DNA from: JADDRA01 sp035553895
Lineage (GTDB): Bacteria > Actinomycetota > Acidimicrobiia > Acidimicrobiales > CADCSY01
DNA: 21,426 nt
Assembly: GCA_035553895.1 (NCBI GenBank)
Contig: DATMJI010000133.1
Coordinates: forward strand, 1-21,426
Reading direction: 5' to 3'
Shown: piece after piece, positions 13,954 to 21,376 of the stretch
How positions within the stretch are numbered: position 1 is the first letter of the stretch
How the letters are laid out: each line of letters starts with the position of its first letter
Notes under the pieces: generated by a model
Database searches by the model: none
Told to the model about the DNA's origin: nothing
What the model saw: only the letters and a program-made list of their open reading frames with translations
Position numbers and translations under genes: made by a program

Positions 13954-15890
13954 CCGGGGTCGCCGTCGGCCACTCCGGCCGGGTCGACGAAGAGGGTGCG
14001 GACCGAAACGTCGCCGGCCAGCCAGCAGGCGGCCGAGCAGGTCCCCTCCGCTCCGTCCAGCTCGGGACGCTCGGTGGCACACCGGGGCAGGGCGCAGGGG
14101 CACCGGGGCTCGAACGCGCAACCGGCGGGCAGGCGGGCCGGATCGGGCGGCTCGCCGGGCACGGTGCCGACCTGGCCCCGGGGACCTTCCAGGTCGGGGA
14201 ACGAGCTGAAGAGCAGCCGGGTGTAGGGATGTCGGGGCTCTCGCACCAGGCGCTCGACCGGCCCCCGCTCGACGACCCGCCCGGCGTACATGATGGCCAG
14301 ATCGTCGGCCCAGCGAGCCAGCAGCGGCAGCTCGTGGCTGATGACCACGAGGTCGAGATCGAGCTCGCCCACCAGGCTCTCCAGCAGCTCCATGACCACG
14401 ACCTGGTTGACGACGTCGAGGCCGGTCACGGGTTCGTCGGCGATGATCAGGCGGGGCTCGTTGGCCAGGGCCATGGCGATGAGCACCCGTTGGCGCATCC
14501 CCCCGCTGAAGTGGTGGGGGAAGGCCTCATGGCGCCGAGGGTCGATCCCGACCCGCTCCAGGAGGTCCCCGGCCCGTCGCCGGGCCTCGGCCGGCGGGCA
14601 GGTGAGCCGGGCCGCCTCCTCCACCTGGGCCAGCACGGTGCGCACGGGGTTGAGGGCGTTCATGGCGCTCTGGGGGACCAGGGCCAGCTCCCGCCCCCGC
14701 ACCCGGGCCTGGTTGGCCCGGCCGATGCGGCGCAGGTCCCGGCCGCCGAACATGATCTCCCCCTCGGTGATCCGGCCCGCCTCGGGCACCAACCCCATCA
14801 CGGCCAGGGCCAGCGTGGACTTGCCGCTCCCCGACTCCCCCGCCAGGCCCAGGATCCGGCCCCGGCGCACGGTCAGGTCGACGCCACCCACCGCCTCGAC
14901 CGGGCGGGTCCCCCCGAAGCGCACCCGGAGACTTCGGATCTCCAGCGCCGTGCCCGCCGCCTGGGGTCGGGGCTCCTCCACCGGCCGGCGGCGCCGGCGG
15001 GACCGGTGGGGGGCGTTGCGGGCCAGCCGGGGCTCGGCCCACTCCTCCACGGCGTAGCCGGCGAGGGCCAGCCCCAGCACCAGGGCCGCCAGGGCCAGGC
15101 CCGGCGGCAGCACCCACCACTTCCACGCCTCGGTCAACACGGCGTTGCTGGCGTTGGCGAAGAACAACATGGTGCCCCAGCTCACCCGGTCGGGATCGCC
15201 GAGGCCCAAGAAGGCGATGCCCGCCTGGACCACCACGGCAACGGTGGCCGCCCGTACCAGCTGGGACGATAGGAGCGGGACGAGGCGGGCCAGCACATGG
15301 GTCAGGCTCACCCGCAGCGCCGACGCCCCCATGGCCTCGGCCGCCACCACGTGGCCGAAGCGCCGGACCTTGAGCACCTGGGAGCGCAGGAGCCGGGCCG
15401 GCCGGGCCCACAAGACGCTGGCGATGAGCACGGTGGACACCGCCAGCCCCCGTCCGAGGAAGGCGGTGAGCACCAGCACCAGCACGAGCAGGGGAAGGGT
15501 GAGGGTGAGGTCGACCAGGCGCATGAGCACCATGTCCCACCACCCGCCCCGGTACCCCGCCACCAGGGCGACGGCGGTCCCGGCCCCGAGGGCCAGCACG
15601 GCCGCCCCCAGACCGACCGACAGCGAGACCCGGGCCCCGTGCACCAGCTGGGCGAAGAGGTCACGGCCGATGTCGTCGGTGCCCAGCCAGTGCTGCCCGG
15701 AGGGCCTGAGGAAGGGAGCGGCGACGATGCGCTCCGGCGGGTGCTGGGCCAGCACCGATGCTCCCAAGGCGGCCAGCACCACCACGCCGAGCAGGGCGAC
15801 GCCGGCGATGCCGAGTGCTCGGGCCGTGCCGGACAGGCGCCGGGCCCGCTCGCCGGACCGGGGTTCGACCACCTCGGCGGCCAGGCTCAC
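13950..15890 (-). CDS. fused Opp/Dpp-type permease (DppC-like) and ATP-binding protein (DppD-like)
   Basis: 646 residues. The first half (about 1-290) is a DppC-type permease: an N-terminal membrane helix, HWLGTDDIGRDLFAQLVHGARVSL, and the coupling loop around VVAAEAMGASALRVSLTHVL. A basic linker (RSRRRRRP) joins it to a complete ATPase (about 310-640): Walker A GESGSGKST, Q-loop VPQSAMNALNPV, signature FSGGMRQR, Walker B LIIADEP and His in VISHELPLL. The Cys-rich C-terminal motif of oligopeptide ATPases follows (GCAFEPRCPCALPRC). Both parts keep their key residues, so it should be a working fusion. The GTG start overlaps the upstream permease stop (GTGA). Confidence 0.9.
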   Translation of the reverse strand: MSLAAEVVEPRSGERARRLSGTARALGIAGVALLGVVVLAALGASVLAQHPPERIVAAPFLRPSGQHWLGTDDIGRDLFAQLVHGARVSLSVGLGAAVLALGAGTAVALVAGYRGGWWDMVLMRLVDLTLTLPLLVLVLVLTAFLGRGLAVSTVLIASVLWARPARLLRSQVLKVRRFGHVVAAEAMGASALRVSLTHVLARLVPLLSSQLVRAATVAVVVQAGIAFLGLGDPDRVSWGTMLFFANASNAVLTEAWKWWVLPPGLALAALVLGLALAGYAVEEWAEPRLARNAPHRSRRRRRPVEEPRPQAAGTALEIRSLRVRFGGTRPVEAVGGVDLTVRRGRILGLAGESGSGKSTLALAVMGLVPEAGRITEGEIMFGGRDLRRIGRANQARVRGRELALVPQSAMNALNPVRTVLAQVEEAARLTCPPAEARRRAGDLLERVGIDPRRHEAFPHHFSGGMRQRVLIAMALANEPRLIIADEPVTGLDVVNQVVVMELLESLVGELDLDLVVISHELPLLARWADDLAIMYAGRVVERGPVERLVREPRHPYTRLLFSSFPDLEGPRGQVGTVPGEPPDPARLPAGCAFEPRCPCALPRCATERPELDGAEGTCSAACWLAGDVSVRTLFVDPAGVADGDPG

Positions 15891-16858
15891 GACGCCCGCA
15901 CCCGCGGATCGAGTCGCGGGTAGATGAGGTCGTTGACCAAGTTGGCGGCGATGGCGACCAGGGCCAGGACCAAGAAGACGGCCTGGAGCATCGGGTAGTC
16001 GCGGCTGAGCACGCTTTGGAAGGCGAGGGTGCCGAGGCCGGGATAGGAGAAGACGGTCTCGACCACCGTGGCCGCCCCCACCAGGGTGGAGAACCCGAGG
16101 AAAGTGGCGGTGGAGATGGGGATCAGGGCGTTGCGCTGGGCGTGGCCCCGTACCGCTCGCTCATCCAGCCCCTTGGCCCGGGCCATGAACACGTAGTCCT
16201 CGTCGAGCTCGGAGAGCAGGGCCGAGCGGGCCACCACGAAGATCGACGCCAGCCCGGTGAGGGTGAGCGTGGCGAGGGGAAGGACCAGGCGGCGCCCCAC
16301 CTCCACCACCAGCTGGAGGCCGCCGACCCCGACGGCGGGAAGGGCGCCGTAGAGCGGGAAGAGGTCGAGGCGCACCGAGAACACCAGCAGGAGCAGCAGC
16401 CCCACGAAGAAGGCGGGCAGGGCGTCGACCACCAACACGGCGATCAGGGCGGCGACGTCGCCCGCCCGCCCCCGCCGCCAGGCGGCCACGAACCCGAGAG
16501 CCGTCCCCAGAGCGGCCGAGGCGGCCACCGCCCCGCCGACCAGCAGCAGGGACCAGCCGATCCGCTCGGTGATGACGTCCGCCACCGGGCGTCCGTCGCG
16601 CACGGAGACCCCCAGGTCGCCCTGGACCAGGCCCCCGACGTAGGTGAGGAACTGCTGGGGCAACGGCTCGTCGAGGCCGTAGCGCTCGAGGAGCTCGACG
16701 CGCTCCTCGGCGCTGATGGTCCCCGCCTGGGGCGGCACCAGGTAGTCGACGGGGCTGCCCGGCGCCAGCCGGGGCAGGGCGAAGTTCAACACGACGGCGC
16801 CGGCCACGACCACGACGTACTGGCCGATGGCGCGCAGCCGCCGCCGGCCGGGCCTCAC
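15887..16858 (-). CDS. Opp/Dpp-type ABC transporter permease (DppB-like)
   Basis: 323 residues with about six transmembrane helices. The N-terminal extracytoplasmic loop with GLDEPLPQQFLTYVGGLVQGDLG is characteristic of DppB/OppB permeases. The cytoplasmic coupling loop DYVFMARAKGLDERAVRGHAQRNALIPI (about 218-245) contacts the ATPase. It forms the pore with the permease half of the downstream fusion. The start GTG 16858 overlaps the stop of the binding-protein gene (GTGA, 16858-16855), and its own stop overlaps the next GTG, so the four genes form one coupled operon. Confidence 0.92.
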   Translation of the reverse strand: MRPGRRRLRAIGQYVVVVAGAVVLNFALPRLAPGSPVDYLVPPQAGTISAEERVELLERYGLDEPLPQQFLTYVGGLVQGDLGVSVRDGRPVADVITERIGWSLLLVGGAVAASAALGTALGFVAAWRRGRAGDVAALIAVLVVDALPAFFVGLLLLLVFSVRLDLFPLYGALPAVGVGGLQLVVEVGRRLVLPLATLTLTGLASIFVVARSALLSELDEDYVFMARAKGLDERAVRGHAQRNALIPISTATFLGFSTLVGAATVVETVFSYPGLGTLAFQSVLSRDYPMLQAVFLVLALVAIAANLVNDLIYPRLDPRVRAS

Positions 16859-18684
16859 TCCTCGATGGTGTCTGCCGATCGCCGCCGGCGGGTGACGCCG
16901 TAGGCGGCGATGGCCGCCACCGCCACCACGGCAGCGGCCCCGAGGGCGAGGGCTCCGGCACCGTCGCCGCCGTCCCCGCCGGCGGCCACGTCATCGAGCC
17001 CGGCCTCGGCAGCCGCCTCGTCGGCCGCCTCGTCCTGGTCGGTCCCGGCGTACTCCTCCAGGAACGAGCGCTTGGTGAACACGCCGTGGCCGGGGTCGGC
17101 CACCCACAGGTCGTAGGCCGCTTCCCGGTAGCCCCAGCGGCCGTCGGGGTAGGCCAGCATCACCGCCGGGGCCGCCTCGGCGAAGATCTCCTGGGCCTCC
17201 TCCAGGCTGTCCCGGCGCTCGTCCAGGCCCTGGCTCAGGGCCCGCTCGGTGGCGGCGTCGAACTCCGGGTCGGAGAAGCCGGTGAAGATGCCACCGATCA
17301 CCTTGGGCCCCGGGGTGTGGAAGAAGAAGTAGAGGTGATCGGGGTCGGCGTGGGCGTGGGACTCCAAGAAGGTGGTGTAGGCGTCGTAGTCCGGAGCCTG
17401 GCCGGGACCGGGCGGGCGCCGCCGGGCACTGAGGGCGGCCGGGTCGATCGGTTCGACGGTCACGTTCACGCCGAGCTGGCCGAGCTGCTCGGCCACCACC
17501 TGGGCGCTGCGCACCTGCGGCGGGCTGAAGGAGTCGGCCAGGATGGTGAGCTGCAGCGGCGTGCCGTCGGGGCCGGTGCGCATCCCGTCGGGGCCGGCGG
17601 CGAAGCCGGCCTCGTCGAGCCCGTCCCGGGCGGCGTCGGGATCGAAGTCGTGGCCGCCGTCGGGGTGGGCCCAGGGCGAGTCCGGGTGGGTCCAGCTGTC
17701 GTTGCCGGGACGGGCCGCCCCCTGGAACACGGCGGCCACCACCGCCTCGCTGTCGATCCCCTCGCTGAGCGCCTTACGCACGGCGGCGTCGTCGAAGGGG
17801 GGGCGCTTGGTGTTGAACATCAGCGACAACGATTGGAACCGCGTGCCCTCGATCACCCCGAGGTCGTCGTCGGCCTCGAACTGGGGGACGAGCTGGGCCG
17901 GCAGGGTACGGGTGACGAAGTCGAGCTCGCCGCTCTGGAGCCCGCCGAAGGCAGCCGACGGATCCTGGACCAGGTTCAGCTGGATCTCGTCGACCAGGGG
18001 AGCGCCCTTGAAGTACTCGTCGTTGGCCACCAGGAGGTTCGAGCGGTCCGGCTCGAGCTCGACCATGCGGAAGGGCCCGGTGCCCACGGGCAGGGTGGTC
18101 GTGTCGGCCGAGGGATCGTCGATGCCCGACCAGATGTGCTCGGGCAAGATGGGCAGGTCGCCTCCGGGGATGAGCTCGAAGGCCGGCGCCGGCTCCTCGA
18201 AGTCGATGCGCACGGTGGTGTCGTCGATGACCTCGGTACCGGCCAGCACCGGGAAGCCGTACACGTGGTGCCCGTAGCGACCGGGCCCGGCGATGTCCTT
18301 GAAGTACTGGAAGCTGAACGCCACGTCGTCGGCGGTGAAGGGCTCACCGTCGTGCCAGGTCACGCCCTCTCGCAGGCGCACCGTCCAGCTGGAGTTGTCC
18401 TCCGAGGGTTCGGCGCCGGTGGCTAGCCACGGCTCGGGCTCGAGACGGGCCTGGGACCAGAACAGGGTGTCGTAGACCAGGTTGTAGAGGTCGTGGGTGT
18501 AGGGCAGGGCGGTCGGAGGGGTGAAGGGGTTGAAGTTGCCCTCGAAGGCGTGAACCCCGACGCGCAGCACCCGGGGCTCGTCCTGGGCGACCGACGTGGC
18601 CCCCGGGGCCAGCACCGCGGCGACGGTGGCCAGCGCAGTCAGCGCCAGGCTCAGGCGAGGGCGAAAGCAGGTGGGTCGGGTCAC
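16855..18684 (-). CDS. family 5 extracellular solute-binding protein with C-terminal membrane anchor
   Basis: 609 residues. A signal peptide (about 1-35, ending near TSVAQDEP) has no lipobox Cys. The body is a family 5 (peptide/nickel/oligosaccharide) binding protein, with YNLVYDTLFW, WTVRLREGVTWHDGEPFTADDVAFSFQYF, PVGTGPFRMVELEPDRSNLLVANDEYF and FNTKRPPFDDAAVRKALSEGID. After an acidic linker the protein ends in a hydrophobic helix (ALALGAAAVVAVAAIAAYGV) and the tail TRRRRSADTIEE, so it is probably held in the membrane from its C-terminus. The GTG 18684 start has a strong GGAGGAAGG 6 nt upstream; an in-frame ATG at 18747 would give a longer leader. The substrate cannot be told from sequence. 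Confidence 0.88.
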   Translation of the reverse strand: MTRPTCFRPRLSLALTALATVAAVLAPGATSVAQDEPRVLRVGVHAFEGNFNPFTPPTALPYTHDLYNLVYDTLFWSQARLEPEPWLATGAEPSEDNSSWTVRLREGVTWHDGEPFTADDVAFSFQYFKDIAGPGRYGHHVYGFPVLAGTEVIDDTTVRIDFEEPAPAFELIPGGDLPILPEHIWSGIDDPSADTTTLPVGTGPFRMVELEPDRSNLLVANDEYFKGAPLVDEIQLNLVQDPSAAFGGLQSGELDFVTRTLPAQLVPQFEADDDLGVIEGTRFQSLSLMFNTKRPPFDDAAVRKALSEGIDSEAVVAAVFQGAARPGNDSWTHPDSPWAHPDGGHDFDPDAARDGLDEAGFAAGPDGMRTGPDGTPLQLTILADSFSPPQVRSAQVVAEQLGQLGVNVTVEPIDPAALSARRRPPGPGQAPDYDAYTTFLESHAHADPDHLYFFFHTPGPKVIGGIFTGFSDPEFDAATERALSQGLDERRDSLEEAQEIFAEAAPAVMLAYPDGRWGYREAAYDLWVADPGHGVFTKRSFLEEYAGTDQDEAADEAAAEAGLDDVAAGGDGGDGAGALALGAAAVVAVAAIAAYGVTRRRRSADTIEE

Positions 18685-18848
18685 GGCTGTCCTTCCTCCG
18701 CGTGGGGGAGCCACCGCCGGCGCGGCAGCCACGTGCGTGATGGCCATGGATGATACGGGGTGACCGGGGGCGGGCGGCACCTGTGGTGGCGCATCGATCC
18801 GGCGACGCCGCCGCCTGCCTGTGCCTCCGCCCTGATGATGTGGCGGTC

Positions 18849-19625
18849 CTACAGGGGAACCGCCCTGCACTGTCCCGTTTCGGGGTCGCAGACGTCGCCG
18901 TGCGTGGGCTCGATGTACGCAACGCCTGGGCGGGCGGCCCAACCTTGCTCGACCAACAGATCGAGGCTGCGGGCCAGGAACGAGGCCAGCTGATCCCGCC
19001 GGATCGGCAGGTCGCCGTCGTAGCCGCCGGAAGCAGTGCCGCCGGTCAGGCCGGCGGCGGCAGCCTTGTTGATGTTGACCTCGTGCGTGGTGCCGTTGTC
19101 ATCGGCGAAGGCATCCGGCCCGGCCGGCAAGCCGGTTCCTGTCCGGTACTCGAGCGCCTGCACCAGGAACGACGCCATCTGGGCGCGCGTGACGCTGCCG
19201 GCCGGATCGAACCGGCCGCCGCCCGTGCCCGCCACCACGCCGGCGGCCGCCAGCTGGTTCGTCGTCGTCTCGTGCGTCGACCCGTTGTCGTCGGTGAAGG
19301 CGTCCGGGGCGCGCTCGGTGCTCGGCAGTTCACCGCCGGCTTCAAGAATCAGCCGCGCCAGGAAACTCGCCATCTCCCCCCGCTGGACGGCGGCGCCGGG
19401 ATCGTAGGTGGACGGGCTGCGGCCCAGCGCCACCTTCCACCACACGACACAGTCCACCGCCGCTTCGTGCCCATTGGTTGGCGGCACGTCGGTGAAGCCG
19501 TCCTCGGGGACCTCGTCCGGCGGGCAGGCACGGTCGATGCCTCTCGCCGTAGCCGCTGCCGCCGGAGTGGCCGCCAGTCCGAGGGAGACGACCGTCAAGA
19601 ACGAGGTGATCCATCGTGCTCGCAT
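18849..19625 (-). CDS. secreted protein with three SLH-type repeats
   Basis: 258 residues. A signal peptide (MRARWITSFLTVVSLGLAATPAAAA) is followed by three S-layer-homology-like repeats. These start at FTDVPPTNGHEAAVDCVVWW, AFTDDNGSTHETTTNQLAAAGVV and AFADDNGTTHEVNINKAAAAGLT, each with a following Y/FDP....RAQMASFL.R element. Repeats of this type usually bind cell wall polymers or occur in secreted actinobacterial proteins with no enzymatic part, as here. The tail contains a Cys pair (VCDPETGQCRAV). The ATG at 19625 has AGGAG about 6 nt upstream; a longer open frame upstream runs through the tRNA and is an artefact. Confidence 0.82.
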   Translation of the reverse strand: MRARWITSFLTVVSLGLAATPAAAATARGIDRACPPDEVPEDGFTDVPPTNGHEAAVDCVVWWKVALGRSPSTYDPGAAVQRGEMASFLARLILEAGGELPSTERAPDAFTDDNGSTHETTTNQLAAAGVVAGTGGGRFDPAGSVTRAQMASFLVQALEYRTGTGLPAGPDAFADDNGTTHEVNINKAAAAGLTGGTASGGYDGDLPIRRDQLASFLARSLDLLVEQGWAARPGVAYIEPTHGDVCDPETGQCRAVPL

Positions 19626-19680
19626 GGGTGCTCCTTCAGCACGTTCGCCGGGGGCGGGATTCGGAGCTGAGCAGCTTGGT

Positions 19681-19770
19681 TGGCGGAGAGAGTGGGATTC
19701 GAACCCACGGTGAGCCGAAACCCACAACGGCTTTCGAGGCCGCCCCATTCGTCCGCTCTGGCATCTCTCC
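19681..19770 (-). tRNA. tRNA-Ser (anticodon CGA)
   Basis: On the minus strand the acceptor GGAGAGA pairs with TCTCTCC. The anticodon arm shows the loop CTCGAAA with anticodon CGA, a long serine-type variable arm follows, and the T-arm contains GGTTCGAATCC. Discriminator G is followed by CCA, encoded at 19683-19681. The 5' end is 11 bp past the tadA stop, so it is probably transcribed with tadA. Confidence 0.95.
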
Positions 19771-19781
19771 CGAACCGGATG

Positions 19782-20252
19782 CTACCGGTTCCGCCGGCCG
19801 GCGAAGAAGGTTGCCAGCACCGATGCGCACCGCGGCGCATCTATTCCACCAATTACCTCAACCTCATGATTGAGCCGGGGATCGCAACAGAGGTTGTAGA
19901 GCGAACCGCACGCGCCAGCTTTGTGATCGAATGCACCAAAGACGACACGGGCCACCCGGGCGGCCACCAGGGCGCCGGCGCACATGGGGCACGGTTCGAG
20001 GGTGACGACCAGGGTGGTGTCCGTCAGGCGCCACCTGCCCAGAGCGGCGGCGGCCCGGCGCAGGGCCAGCACCTCGGCGTGGGCGACGGGGTCACCGTCG
20101 CCTTCCCGCTGGTTGTGGGCGCTGGCCAATAGCCTCCCGTCCGCTCCCAGGAGGACGGCTCCCACCGGCACCTCGCCGGCCGATCCCGCCCTTTGGGCCT
20201 GGGCCAGGGCCAGGGCCATGGCCTCCTCGTCGCTCAAACGGAGATGCCCCAC
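19782..20252 (-). CDS. tadA: tRNA adenosine(34) deaminase
   Basis: 156 residues, normal for TadA. The zinc deaminase motifs are clear: HAE at 58-60 (zinc ligand H58, proton shuttle E60) and PCPMC at 87-91 (zinc ligands C88 and C91). TadA converts the wobble adenosine of tRNA-Arg(ACG) to inosine in the cytoplasm and is essential in many bacteria. GTG 20252 is chosen because a TAACCT -10 box (20266-20261, minus) lies 8 nt upstream and there is no Shine-Dalgarno, which suggests a leaderless message. The serine tRNA directly downstream is not its known substrate. Confidence 0.93.
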   Translation of the reverse strand: MGHLRLSDEEAMALALAQAQRAGSAGEVPVGAVLLGADGRLLASAHNQREGDGDPVAHAEVLALRRAAAALGRWRLTDTTLVVTLEPCPMCAGALVAARVARVVFGAFDHKAGACGSLYNLCCDPRLNHEVEVIGGIDAPRCASVLATFFAGRRNR

Positions 20253-20260
20253 GACCGTGA

Positions 20261-20266
20261 AGGTTA
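20261..20266 (-). promoter_or_regulatory. -10 box TAACCT for tadA
   Basis: On the minus strand TAACCT ends 8 nt before GTG 20252, predicting transcription from at or next to the start codon. The region between tadA and the divergent gene at 20351 is only 98 bp and notably AT-richer than its surroundings. Confidence 0.5.
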
Positions 20267-20315
20267 AGTCCGGGCACCGGCACTCAATCGAGTTCTGGCC
20301 AAGAAATCTGCATGT

Positions 20316-20343
20316 TTGAAAATGGCTGGCTGTGTGCTAGAAA
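20316..20343 (+). promoter_or_regulatory. sigma-70-like promoter (TTGAAA, 16 bp, TAGAAA) for the gene at 20351
   Basis: TTGAAA at 20316-20321 and TAGAAA at 20338-20343 are 16 bp apart. The -10 ends 7 nt before ATG 20351, so the transcript would start at the ATG. This is the best-formed housekeeping-type promoter in the window. Confidence 0.65.
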
Positions 20344-20350
20344 TCAAAGT

Positions 20351-20917
20351 ATGAACGACTCGGCCGAAGGCGCGGTGCGCCTCTACCTCATGTATCTGGA
20401 AGATCCCACCAAACTGGTGGACGAAACGGCAGTGAAAAAGGCACAGGACGCCGTCAACTCGGCAAAGGATCCCCTCGACCGGCTCCAAGCCCTCGCCGCT
20501 CTCGATCGGGCTCGCCAAGCCGACGGTGAACAGCTGCGCAAGGACTTCGTCGCCCAGGCCAGCGCCTACGCCGAGGCCCAGGGCATCCCCGCCAGCGCCT
20601 TCCGGGAGATGGGTGTGCCCGCTGATGTGCTCGCCGAGGCCGGTTTCGACGGTGGCCGGCGGCGGCGGCGGAGTTCGAGCGCCTCGGGGCGGGCCCGGGC
20701 GCCGAGGGTGCCGCTCGAGGACATCAAGGCGGCGGTCAGCCGGCTCTCCAAGCGCTTCACCCTGGCCGAGCTGGCCGACGCCGCCGGGGGCGGCAGCCCG
20801 GCAACCCTGCGCAAGGCCGTCGACGAGCTCATCTCCGCCGGCAAGCTCACCAAGCTCGGCCCCAAGGAGGACCACCAGGGCCGGGGCCGGGCCCCCACCG
20901 TCTACCAGAAGTCCTAG
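20351..20917 (+). CDS. protein of unknown function with winged-helix-like C-terminus
   Basis: 188 residues, not recognised as a named family. The N-terminal half is helical and charged (DETAVKKAQDAVNSAKDPLDRLQALAALDRARQ). A short Arg-rich linker (about 115-130, GGRRRRRSSS) leads to a C-terminal unit (about 132-188) reading LEDIKAAVSRLSKRFTLAELADAAGG, then TLRKAVDELISAGKLTKLG. This has the helix-turn-helix plus wing pattern of winged-helix DNA-binding domains. A DNA- or nucleoid-associated role is plausible but is inference. ATG 20351 is supported by a promoter at leaderless distance; a TTG-type extension to 20312 would overlap the promoter. Confidence 0.72.
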   Translation: MNDSAEGAVRLYLMYLEDPTKLVDETAVKKAQDAVNSAKDPLDRLQALAALDRARQADGEQLRKDFVAQASAYAEAQGIPASAFREMGVPADVLAEAGFDGGRRRRRSSSASGRARAPRVPLEDIKAAVSRLSKRFTLAELADAAGGGSPATLRKAVDELISAGKLTKLGPKEDHQGRGRAPTVYQKS

Positions 20918-20930
20918 GGGGCGGACGGCG

Positions 20931-20949
20931 CCCGCGCCTCCAGCGCGGG
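20931..20949. terminator. GC hairpin after the winged-helix-like gene
   Basis: CCCGCGC and GCGCGGG (20931-20937 and 20943-20949) pair across a 5-base loop, 14 bp past the stop. It is followed by the larger inverted repeat that begins at 20959, so termination may use both. Confidence 0.5.
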
Positions 20950-20958
20950 TGGGCGGGC

Positions 20959-21007
20959 GCTTTGTGTGCACGGATGGTTGTAGAGCATGCATCCGTGCAC
21001 ACAAAGC
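20959..21007. repeat. 18-bp perfect inverted repeat with 13-base loop
   Basis: Arm 20959-20976 (gctttgtgtgcacggatg) and arm 20990-21007 are exact reverse complements. The element sits between the convergent winged-helix-like gene and tRNA-Ser(GGA). It could terminate both transcripts, though there is no long T-tract. Its outer bases, CTTTGT/ACAAAG, match those of the palindrome at 280-330. Confidence 0.88.
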
Positions 21008-21032
21008 TGCAGTGGGCGGGTGCGCTGGGCGG

Positions 21033-21118
21033 CGGAGGGAGTGGGATTCGAACCCACGGTGGGCAGGACCCACACACGCTTTCCAAGCGTGCCGATTCGG
21101 CCGCTCTCGCATCCCTCC
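21033..21118 (-). tRNA. tRNA-Ser (anticodon GGA)
   Basis: On the minus strand acceptor GGAGGGA pairs with TCCCTCC. The anticodon loop TTGGAAA has anticodon GGA, the long variable arm contains GTGGGTCCTGCCCAC, and the T-arm is GGTTCGAATCC. Discriminator G is followed by CCG, so the CCA end is not encoded, unlike the other serine tRNA in this window. Confidence 0.95.
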
Positions 21119-21171
21119 CGGGGTGAAGCGGCCTCACGCTACCCGCGGCGCCGACCGGATGCCGCCGCGCC

Positions 21172-21177
21172 TAGAGT
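21172..21177 (+). promoter_or_regulatory. -10 box TAGAGT for the SRP RNA
   Basis: TAGAGT ends 7 nt before 21184, the first base of the long terminal stem of the SRP RNA, so promoter and RNA 5' end agree. Confidence 0.6.
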
Positions 21178-21183
21178 GGCGTC

Positions 21184-21295
21184 GACGCAACGGTCGGGTC
21201 CTGTGCAACAGCTCCCCGTGAATCGAGTCAGGGCCGGAAGGCAGCAGCTCTCAGCGGGTCGAGCGGTGTGCCGCAGGTTGCCTGGCCGTTGCGTC
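21184..21295 (+). ncRNA. ffs: signal recognition particle RNA, small bacterial type
   Basis: The domain IV signature GTCAGGGCCGGAAGGCAGCA (about 21228-21247) with its asymmetric loop is unmistakable; this is where Ffh binds. The RNA folds into one long hairpin: GACGCAACGG at the 5' end pairs with CCGTTGCGTC at the 3' end. About 112 nt, as expected for the small SRP RNA. With Ffh it delivers nascent membrane and secreted proteins to the translocon. It lies just upstream of dnaX, a common arrangement in bacteria. Confidence 0.95.
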
Positions 21296-21363
21296 GCCCG
21301 AATCCCTGCGGCCGCCGGGCGGCGCCTGCGCGGTCGGCGTCCGGCCCCCCGGGACGGGATCGC

Positions 21364-21369
21364 TACCCT
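21364..21369 (+). promoter_or_regulatory. -10 box TACCCT for dnaX
   Basis: TACCCT lies 7 nt before GTG 21377 and there is no Shine-Dalgarno, which predicts a leaderless dnaX message. Confidence 0.5.
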
Positions 21370-21376
21370 GCCAAGC

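Noticed and set aside
13926..15272. Long plus-strand frame opposite the permease-ATPase fusion
   Set aside because: His/Gln/Gly-rich translation without a domain; it is the antisense shadow of a complete ABC protein.
15541..15560. Isolated GGTACCCC as a fourth copy of the sigma motif
   Set aside because: No CGTT box follows at 16 bases and it lies inside a permease coding region.
17086..18426. Plus-strand frame of 446 codons opposite the binding-protein gene
   Set aside because: Val/Gly/Glu-rich shadow of a well-supported family 5 binding protein.
19626..19748. N-terminal extension of the SLH protein into the tRNA
   Set aside because: It would translate the tRNA-Ser sequence, while ATG 19625 has a good ribosome binding site and a proper signal peptide directly after it.
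19887..20985. Shared 11-mer GGTTGTAGAGC in tadA and in the loop of the inverted repeat
   Set aside because: An 11-base match is expected by chance several times in a window of this size, and the flanks do not match.
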